A stretch of 21,707 bases of DNA from JAIMBK01 sp040755215 (GTDB lineage: Bacteria > Bacillota > Desulfotomaculia > Desulfotomaculales > Nap2-2B): positions 1 to 21,707 of the forward strand of contig JBFMBG010000060.1 of NCBI GenBank assembly GCA_040755215.1, written 5' to 3'. Below, one piece after another: positions 16,128 to 21,707 of the stretch. Numbering within the stretch: position 1 is the first letter of the stretch; every line of letters begins with the position of its first letter. Both the position numbers and the translations under genes were made by a program. The notes beneath the pieces are model-generated. The model was not told the DNA's origin. It ran no database searches and saw only the letters and a program-made list of their open reading frames with translations.

Positions 16128-17846
16128 GTGAAAAAAGTGAAGGGTATGGCCGCCGCTGTGCTGCTGGCTTCCCCGGTTTGGGCGGCGGAAAACCCGGCGT
16201 CCGTTGTTCAGGCAACGGGCGGCGGTGGCGGAGTACGGACGGCAGCGCCACAGGGAGTGACGGAGGCACAAAAACCGGTGCTGACACAGGCGCAGAAACT
16301 GGCCCTAGAAAAAGTCTACCGGGCCGTACCGGAACTGAAAGAATTGTCCGTGCAGCATGTAACTAACGAGGGGGATAGGACTTGGTCGGTAATGCTGAGT
16401 GACTGGGCCCCGGGCACGGACCGGGGTATCCAGATCGCAAACGCCCACCTCACCTTTGAAACCGCCACGAGAGAACTGCTCAGTTACAACTTCCAGAACC
16501 CGGCCTGGGCCTCGGAAAAGGTCCCCTCCCCCACCCTGGCCAGGGAAAAGGCGGCGGCCTTTGCCCGGCAGATCCTGGGGGACAAAATAAAGGACTATGC
16601 ACAGGGTGACGATATGGGCTTTAGCGGTGGAGGCAGCGCCGACGAAAAAGGCAACAAAATTTACTGGACTACAGCAGACGTACCCTACTACCGGCTGGTC
16701 AATGGAGTTCCCCTTATGAACAGCGGCTTCCGGGTGGGTGTGGACGTTTTCGGCCACATCACCAGCTTTTACCGGCAAAGGGAAGAAGGAATTGATCAGG
16801 CCAAATTCCCCGATCCCTCCCGGGCCGTAACCCGGGAAGAAGCGGAAAAGACCTTTGCCGGGATGCTGGAAATGAAACTTTTTTATCTTGAACATCAACC
16901 TTTTTATGGTCTGTTTAAACCGGAAAAGGGCGAAACCGGGCCGGCACTGGTGTATGCGCCTGCATCCCTGGCCCCCATCGATGCCCTGACAGGAAAACCC
17001 CTGGCCGAATTTATGCCCCCATTTTCCCAAACCCAGCGCATCACCCTGCAGGGAGAGGGCCGACAATTGATCGCCAGGACGCCGGAGGAAGCCGCCAAGC
17101 TGCTGGCCGATGCATTTGGCATTGATCTGACGGGAATGCAGTTTCACAGAGCCAGCGATGTGCAATCTTTTAATGATCGGGAGACCAAACAGAAAAGTTA
17201 TACCTGGAGCACTCTACCTCAAAAAGGGACGGACGGCAAACCAGATTACCGCCAGGCGCGCTATGTGCACCTGATCACCAATGCCAGCACCGGAGAGGTT
17301 ATAAGCTATAACCTCCAGGACGAATCGGGGCGCGGCCAAAAGGGTAGTGTTTCCCGGGAAGCCGCTCAGAACACGGCGGTGCAGTTTCTGCAAAAATACC
17401 TGCCAGCAGGGCCGGCAGAGCTGGAGATGCAGGTGTACCCGGAGGTAGAAGAAAGGATTCCCGCCTGGGTAGACAAGAGCAAGCTGAAAGATCAGGAACG
17501 CCCCCTACCGGTAATCTCGTTTACCTTTAACCAGGTCCACCAGGGCGTGCCGGTTATGGACCGGGCCTGCACGGTGCAGGTAGACGCCCTGACCGGTAAG
17601 ATCATCGCATTTTACAACGGCATAAGCGGTCCGCCCGTTTCCCTGCCGGACAACCGGAACGTGGTGCCGGCCGAAACGGCCAAAGCCGAGTTTTTAAAAC
17701 AGCATCCCCTGAAGCTGGTTTACATCTGGCCCGAGTATTTCGACCAGAAAGCCCCCTCCCCTTACCTGGTCTATATCCCTGTTCCCGGGCCCGACTTTTA
17801 TGTGGATGCCTTTACCGGGAAAACAGCGCAGCCGGAAAACAAGTAA
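16128..17846 (+). CDS. Secreted YcdB/YcdC-type protein with PepSY-like repeats
   Basis: 572 aa from GTG 16128. An ATG at 16122 is only 2 nt from the strong site AAAGGAGG (16112-16119), whereas the GTG is 8 nt away. A short signal peptide (KKVKGMAAAVLLASPVWAAE) precedes a low-complexity Gly/Ala/Val stretch. The body repeats a pattern typical of YcdB/YcdC and PepSY proteins: helix, strand, then 'vdaltGkiisfy'. Examples are FRVGVDVFGHITSFYRQRE, LITNASTGEVISYNLQDE and CTVQVDALTGKIIAFYNG, and 'SREAAQNTAVQFL' helices. These proteins are extracytoplasmic and thought to inhibit or regulate proteases or cell-wall enzymes. As the last gene of the sigma/ABC locus it may be the module's outer effector (inference). 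Confidence 0.8.
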   Translation: MKKVKGMAAAVLLASPVWAAENPASVVQATGGGGGVRTAAPQGVTEAQKPVLTQAQKLALEKVYRAVPELKELSVQHVTNEGDRTWSVMLSDWAPGTDRGIQIANAHLTFETATRELLSYNFQNPAWASEKVPSPTLAREKAAAFARQILGDKIKDYAQGDDMGFSGGGSADEKGNKIYWTTADVPYYRLVNGVPLMNSGFRVGVDVFGHITSFYRQREEGIDQAKFPDPSRAVTREEAEKTFAGMLEMKLFYLEHQPFYGLFKPEKGETGPALVYAPASLAPIDALTGKPLAEFMPPFSQTQRITLQGEGRQLIARTPEEAAKLLADAFGIDLTGMQFHRASDVQSFNDRETKQKSYTWSTLPQKGTDGKPDYRQARYVHLITNASTGEVISYNLQDESGRGQKGSVSREAAQNTAVQFLQKYLPAGPAELEMQVYPEVEERIPAWVDKSKLKDQERPLPVISFTFNQVHQGVPVMDRACTVQVDALTGKIIAFYNGISGPPVSLPDNRNVVPAETAKAEFLKQHPLKLVYIWPEYFDQKAPSPYLVYIPVPGPDFYVDAFTGKTAQPENK

Positions 17847-17970
17847 CGCTTAAATTATTGGGCGACAAGCACAGTGCCGGCAGAAAGACAGGTGGGCACA
17901 CATGTATATAAGTTGACCCGGCCAAATACAGTGTAATCACCTGCCCACTCAATAATTGAACCGAACAGCC

Positions 17971-17995
17971 GCAGGAGGCCGTACAGGCCTCCTGC
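17971..17995. terminator. Strong hairpin between convergent genes
   Basis: GCAGGAGGCC (17971-17980) and GGCCTCCTGC (17986-17995) form a perfect 10-bp stem with a 5-nt loop. It lies between the YcdB-like gene (+) and the MazF gene (-), so it may end transcription from both sides. No T-run follows on either strand, which weakens the case for an intrinsic terminator. The rest of 17847-18019 has no gene. Confidence 0.45.
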
Positions 17996-18019
17996 GCCGG
18001 CAAAAAGCGGCAGATGAAA

Positions 18020-18364
18020 CTAAAGCTCCAGCAGTATCCTTACCCTGTCTTCCACCGCCGCCATGGTATTTCGGGAAACTTCGCCCAACCGTTCCAACAA
18101 CCTTTCCGTGGAAACGGACCGTATATCTTCGCACTTGACAAAGCTCGTTTCTTTCACCCCGCCCTCCGGCGGGCTTATCTTCACGTGCAAGGGGATTTTT
18201 TTGTCCTTCGTGGTGATCGGCAGCACCACCACAAGCCCCGCCGGGCCGGAGTTGAACAGGTCGACCGAAATCACCAGGGCGGGGCGCTTGCCCGCCTGTT
18301 CGTGCCCGCGGACGGGGTTTAGGTCGACAAGCCATACCTCCCCGCGCTTCGGTTTAACCATCAT
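18020..18364 (-). CDS. PemK/MazF-family mRNA interferase toxin
   Basis: A 114-aa MazF protein, the usual length. The opening KRGEVWLVDLNPVRGHEQ and GKRPALVISVDLF form the substrate-binding sheet. R27 (in KRPALV) and T51 (in LPITTKDK) line up with the catalytic Arg and Thr of B. subtilis MazF. The ending VKCEDIRSVSTERLLERLG is typical. It would cut RNA at short sequence sites when the antitoxin is lost. The ATG at 18364 overlaps the antitoxin stop as ATGA, so the two are translationally coupled; a second ATG follows directly at 18361. Confidence 0.92.
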   Translation of the reverse strand: MMVKPKRGEVWLVDLNPVRGHEQAGKRPALVISVDLFNSGPAGLVVVLPITTKDKKIPLHVKISPPEGGVKETSFVKCEDIRSVSTERLLERLGEVSRNTMAAVEDRVRILLEL

Positions 18365-18609
18365 TCATCACTACCCAGACCATCGCCCAAGGCCACGTCC
18401 CACTCCTTACGCTCGGCAACCTCTTCCTGCCATTTGTCCCGGTCGTTCCTTAAGCCTGCATAGGCTTCGTTGGCTCTTTCCAGCAGCCACTGCCTGCGGT
18501 ACGCCTCGATAGCCCGGTCAAGGACGGCCTGCATCGTTTCACCCGCGCAGTCAGCTATTTCTTTTAAAGCTTTCCATGAGTTCGGGCTGATCCTTACGCT
18601 TGCTGGCAT
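18361..18609 (-). CDS. RHH-type antitoxin partner of MazF
   Basis: An 82-aa protein. The first 45 residues (PASVRISPNSWKALKEIADC, then AGETMQAVLDRAIEAYRRQW) look like a ribbon-helix-helix DNA-binding domain: one strand with SVRIS, followed by two helices. The C-terminal part is an acidic, Trp-containing helix of the kind that occupies the toxin's active site. The ATG at 18609 follows GGGGTGGG by about 7 nt. It is encoded just before MazF with a 4-nt overlap. It should repress this operon and neutralise the toxin. Family assignment is by pattern and context. Confidence 0.82.
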   Translation of the reverse strand: MPASVRISPNSWKALKEIADCAGETMQAVLDRAIEAYRRQWLLERANEAYAGLRNDRDKWQEEVAERKEWDVALGDGLGSDE

Positions 18610-18634
18610 TCTTCACCCACCCCTTTTTGTTCTT

Positions 18635-18664
18635 AGTTTACAATGCCGTATACAAATCTGTCAA
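18635..18664 (-). promoter_or_regulatory. Promoter of the antitoxin/MazF operon
   Basis: On the minus strand a perfect TTGACA (18659-18664), an 18-nt spacer and TAAACT (18635-18640) lie about 25 nt before the antitoxin ATG at 18609. A GTATAC palindrome falls in the spacer and could be part of an antitoxin site. The remaining part of 18665-18868 shows no gene. Confidence 0.6.
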
Positions 18665-18853
18665 CATAGGTGTATTAAAACCGGGCGACTTCTTCTCTCT
18701 CGCGGAATGCACCAACTCCTCCAGCAACAGCGGCCGGAAAAATTTCCCCCAGGGCCTTTACGCCGGGTTCAGCCACAGGGACTCCACGCGGCCAGGCCCT
18801 GTTGCCCCGGAAGCTTTCTACGTAATTTAGCTCCACCCATGCCAGGGTGTGTC

Positions 18854-18883
18854 TTATGGCTGGATGTTTTATGGCTGGATATA
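18854..18883. repeat. Two 15-bp tandem repeats across a stop codon
   Basis: TTATGGCTGGAT occurs at 18854-18865 and 18869-18880, 15 nt apart. The second copy covers the stop of the minus-strand gene at 18869, and the first would add five codons if the stop were lost. This looks like a small recent duplication. Confidence 0.5.
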
Positions 18884-20446
18884 GATGATATTCTCTTTTG
18901 CCGTCCAGTAACTGGCTCCGCCGGGCCCATCAAGGAACACCATATCCTGTTCTTCCCGCACCAGCCAGTATACACGATCGTACTCTGTCAGCCGCGTGGG
19001 CCGGGTTTGCTTAATACTTGCATATTCGGAGCATTCATAGACAGGTGCGTCTTTCTTGACAAAAACCTCCCGCGCCTGAAGATAGTTTTCTTTAGTTAAT
19101 TTCTCGCCGCAGGCAGCCGGCACCCATCCTTCCTCATTGCCGGGAGTATCGTAAACATTGACTTTTACTTTAAACCACCCTGTTGTTTCTTCAAGAATAG
19201 CGGCCACGGCCCCTGCTTCCACCCTCCTGATCTGCTGGCTGTCCAGGGAGGGGGCGGCATAAACAGGCGTGCTTTCCTTGATTAAGAGCTTGCCGGCCGG
19301 CGCCTGCGCGGCCTCCGCCAACTGCCGCATCTCCTCATATCCCTGCCGGATAAGCTCCGCTTCCGACTGGAAGCACGGCTGGTTCATATCCAGGGGGATA
19401 TACTGACCCTCAACATCTTCAATAAAAAACTGGACGGAATCCTTTTGCAAACGGCCCTGGCTGTCGAAACGGGCCGTTACCTTTAAGAATTGGTTGGCTT
19501 CCTGGGGTTTGGTGATATACTCCTGCAATTCCTGCTGCCAGAAGGCGATTTGTTTTTCGATTGCGGCCAGCGCCTCCGGGGCGAGGCGGCCGCGGTTTTC
19601 CTCCAGGTACTCGATACGGCCCTTCTGGGGCGGCCACTTCTCCGGCGTCGCTACACCCAGGAGGTGGCTGACCTGGACCAGGTAGACGGCTTCCGCCTGG
19701 GAGCCGGACCGCATAAAGGATTGCAGGTCAATCCTGGTGTCCAGCACGCGGTAATGCCGGTATTGCCTGGCCACCAGGTCCTCCACCTGTTTCTGCAGCT
19801 GCACCTTAAGCCGCCACTCGTCCTCGGTGCTATCAATGGCGGTAATATACCAGCCCCCGTCCCGGGGCTGGACGGTAATATGGTGGACATAAGAGCCGGC
19901 CGACCCGGTGGAGGCCAGCAGGTCGAACTGGACGGTAAAGAGCCAGTTTCCTTCTTTATCCTCTTTCTGTTCGAGGATAGTGTATTTATCCACCCAGGGA
20001 CTGGATACCCCGGTCACCCAGCCCGTCCTTTCATAATCAGGGCGGTAGCGTTCCTGTAAACCCGGGGCCAGGAGGGCGTACTGCCAGGCGCCGTTGCGCG
20101 TTTGGACCGCCGTGGCCCAGTTGCGCACGGCTTCTTCCGGGCTTACCGGCTTCAGCGCCTTTTCCAAAAGGACCAGCCGGCGGCGCAGGGAATCAACTGG
20201 CGGGACCTCGATTTTCACGGTGCGGGTGGCTTCTTCCCACTCCACCCCGGCGCCCAGGGCCTCAGCCACCCAGCGGACAGGGACCATGACTCTTTCGTGA
20301 ATGATCTGCGGTGGGACCTCCGGCTTGATTTCCTGACCGTTAACAACCAGCCTGATTGGATTGTTCCCCAGGGCAGCCCAGGCGGCGGCGGTAAGAATAA
20401 CAACAGACAGAACAACGACGCTCAAAGGGATTAACATTTTCTTCAC
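18869..20446 (-). CDS. Exported stalk-domain protein with NTF2-like and SH3-like domains
   Basis: 525 aa from GTG 20446, which follows GGAGG by 9 nt (ATG 20437 is an alternative). A signal peptide or anchor (about 5-25) precedes a copper-amine-oxidase N-terminal-like 'stalk' domain (about 29-82): IRLVVNGQEI, then ERVMVPVRWVAEALGAGVEW. Such domains are common wall-associated modules in clostridia and carry no oxidase activity. Next comes an NTF2-like segment (about 100-210; EEAVRNWATAVQTRNGAWQY to GGWYITAIDS), then a helical middle. SH3b-like regions (about 395-460, with STPVYAAPSLDSQQIRRVEAG and GWFKVKVNVYDTPGNEEGW, and again from KDAPVYE) end the protein. It is probably an envelope scaffold or sensor. 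It lies 15 nt after the small membrane gene and shares its operon. Confidence 0.8.
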   Translation of the reverse strand: MKKMLIPLSVVVLSVVILTAAAWAALGNNPIRLVVNGQEIKPEVPPQIIHERVMVPVRWVAEALGAGVEWEEATRTVKIEVPPVDSLRRRLVLLEKALKPVSPEEAVRNWATAVQTRNGAWQYALLAPGLQERYRPDYERTGWVTGVSSPWVDKYTILEQKEDKEGNWLFTVQFDLLASTGSAGSYVHHITVQPRDGGWYITAIDSTEDEWRLKVQLQKQVEDLVARQYRHYRVLDTRIDLQSFMRSGSQAEAVYLVQVSHLLGVATPEKWPPQKGRIEYLEENRGRLAPEALAAIEKQIAFWQQELQEYITKPQEANQFLKVTARFDSQGRLQKDSVQFFIEDVEGQYIPLDMNQPCFQSEAELIRQGYEEMRQLAEAAQAPAGKLLIKESTPVYAAPSLDSQQIRRVEAGAVAAILEETTGWFKVKVNVYDTPGNEEGWVPAACGEKLTKENYLQAREVFVKKDAPVYECSEYASIKQTRPTRLTEYDRVYWLVREEQDMVFLDGPGGASYWTAKENIIYIQP

Positions 20447-20461
20447 GACTGAAGGCCTCCT

Positions 20462-20791
20462 TCAAGATTTTATTGAATTATTGAAAACCTGCCAGACAAG
20501 ATCCAAAAAATAAGAGAAAATTATTGACTTATGATTTTTTTTAAGCCAGCAATAAATAAGAAGACCAATAATTATATTGATTGAGAACTCAAAAGATGAC
20601 AGATAAGCAGTAATTATCATGATAAGAATTCCGACACTTAAAAACAGGATACCAGCTTTTTTTGACCCGCGCTTAATGTGCGGGGGAATATTTCCTCCTG
20701 TCCAATACCCTGGGTTGTATTGTTTCTCACCCCATTCCTCAATTTCATTAAGATGTTCACTCGGGTGTTTTTTTCTTTGTTTATCCGACAT
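20462..20791 (-). CDS. Small hypothetical membrane protein, AT-rich
   Basis: 109 aa from ATG 20791, which follows AAGGAGTG. A longer reading frame to 20863 adds only basic residues without a ribosome site. The N-terminal 55 residues are hydrophilic (KQRKKHPSEHLNEIEEWGEK, then PGYWTGGNIPPHIKRG). Two adjacent membrane segments follow (about 58-95; AGILFLSVGILIMIITAYLS and INIIIGLLIYCWL). The C-terminus is a short aromatic tail. I recognise no family. The gene is markedly richer in A and T than the genes on both sides, which suggests a different origin. It is placed between two envelope genes with short spacing, so it is probably co-transcribed with the stalk protein. Confidence 0.7.
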   Translation of the reverse strand: MSDKQRKKHPSEHLNEIEEWGEKQYNPGYWTGGNIPPHIKRGSKKAGILFLSVGILIMIITAYLSSFEFSINIIIGLLIYCWLKKNHKSIIFSYFLDLVWQVFNNSIKS

Positions 20792-20848
20792 AGAAACACT
20801 CCTTAAAAAACGTCGCAATAATTGCCTAAGCCACCGGAATAAAGAGGG

Positions 20849-20873
20849 CCTTTGACATATCACTAGTCAAAGG
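20849..20873 (-). terminator. Hairpin at the end of the PrcB-like gene
   Basis: CCTTTGAC (20849-20856) and GTCAAAGG (20866-20873) form an 8-bp stem with a 9-nt loop, spanning the stop codon of the minus-strand gene. The following minus-strand bases (CCCTCTTTATT) are only partly T-rich, so it is a weak or partial terminator. Confidence 0.4.
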
Positions 20874-21707
20874 GTAGTAAACTCCAACACCGCGCCGCCT
20901 GCCGGGATGCGGGCCAGCACGTAAGGGTAGGTGATTACCTGGGCTGGTATTCGGCCGGGCGGCGGGCCGCTAACCCGGTAACGCACCGTTAGTTTGCCCC
21001 GGCCGTCGTCCTGGATGTTGATGATCTCCACCCTGTAGCCGGCAGTGGGTTTTTCGCCGGCCGCGATGAAGATGTAGCGCCACTGCCCGGAAGTCAGCGA
21101 GCCCGTAAAGAGCTGCCGGCTGTTGGCCGCCGCCCACTTTTTGACTTCCTCGGGAACAGGTTCGGCAGTTTGAAGTTCAGGGCTGGTGGCGCCGGCATTG
21201 CCGGCAGCTAAAAGCTTATAGGAAATCGGCTGGCCGTAAGCGTAAGGGGTGCTGTCTGGATAAAAAGGCACTCCCATCTTCTTGGCTAATTCCCTTTTCT
21301 TGAGCACCTCTTCCTGAAGCTTCTGCGCTTTTTCCACCATGTCGCCCTGGGGATATTCTCGAATGATCTTTTCCAGGTAACCGGCGTCACCGGTGTAGGC
21401 GCCCAGGACCAGGAGCGCGTCGTCGGCCATCGAGCTCTCCGGGCACTTTATCTTTTCCCGAAACAAAGCGGTGATAAAGCTCGTCGACGGCCGCCAGCGC
21501 CCTTTCTTCGCCCAGTTTATACAGGTTGAAAAGCTGCCGGGAACGGGCGGCGGCATCCTGCTCCTTTTCCTGCGCCTCCCAAAGCCAGGCGAGGAGTGCC
21601 GAACGTCTGGCACCGGGAGACTCCTCGCGGGCCATATTGAGGACGGCAAGAACCAGGTCTTCTTTCGCTGCGGGGGCAGTTAACCGGGCGTAAACGTCAG
21701 TGAGCCA
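20867..21707 (-). CDS. PrcB_C-domain protein, partial at the window edge and frameshifted
   Basis: The gene enters from the right edge. Codons 21707-21447 are open in one frame and encode a helical, TPR-like stretch (MAREESPGARRSALLAWLWE, then QLFNLYKLGEERALAAVDEL). Near 21446 the frame must shift to continue as ESSMADDALLVLGAYTGDAG, then YLEKIIREYPQGDMVEKAQ, more TPR-like repeats. The C-terminus (about the last 85 residues) matches PrcB_C: FIAAGEKPTAGYRVEIINI, GKLTVRYRVSGPPPG and VITYPYVLARI. One extra base, G on the minus strand, would explain the break. PrcB is a cofactor of the Treponema dentilisin protease; other family members are mostly uncharacterised envelope proteins. Here it is the first visible gene of an envelope operon with the genes at 20791 and 20446. 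Confidence 0.72.

Overview
The window looks like GC-rich Firmicutes DNA, most likely a Desulfotomaculum/Pelotomaculum/Moorella-type clostridium (inference). The evidence is SD-rich genes with frequent GTG/TTG starts, a DUF3786 protein, a copper-amine-oxidase-type 'stalk' domain protein, a YcdB/YcdC-type protein, and intergenic repeats of a kind I recall from those genomes. It is a draft assembly: a run of ten Ns splits one gene (12739-12748), and three other genes each show an apparent single-base frameshift.

Layout. 245-1139 (+): a MNT nucleotidyltransferase/HEPN toxin-antitoxin pair. 1395-5655 (+): a drug or solvent efflux locus, with a sigma-A promoter, a lipoprotein membrane-fusion protein, an ABC ATPase, an ABC-2 permease and a TetR regulator. 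A 258-bp imperfect inverted-repeat element lies between the fusion protein and the ATPase, and a 25-bp palindrome lies just before tetR. 5718-6285 (-): a Phd/YefM-RelE/ParE toxin-antitoxin operon with a palindrome over its -10 box. 6575-7420 (+): endonuclease IV (nfo). 7610-8209 (+): DUF3786 protein. 8345-9391: decayed DNA, holding a frameshifted gene (+) and a truncated DUF6612-like fragment (-).

9843-17846 (+): a probable co-transcribed envelope module, comprising an ECF-like sigma factor, a membrane-anchored PD40 beta-propeller protein in the anti-sigma position, a large secreted/membrane protein with a GATase-like fold, an ABC ATPase, an ABC-2 permease, and after 116 nt a secreted YcdB/YcdC-like protein. 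The first four junctions overlap by 1-8 nt, or about 14 nt if the permease start is corrected. I read this as a sigma/anti-sigma-controlled GldA/F/G-like ABC system; its substrate and signal are unknown.

18020-18609 (-): a RHH-type antitoxin/MazF pair with its own TTGACA promoter. 18869 to the window end (-): three envelope genes, encoding a PrcB_C-domain protein that runs off the right edge and is frameshifted, a small AT-rich two-helix membrane protein, and a stalk-domain/NTF2-like/SH3-like exported protein. No rRNA, tRNA, CRISPR array or intact transposase was seen.
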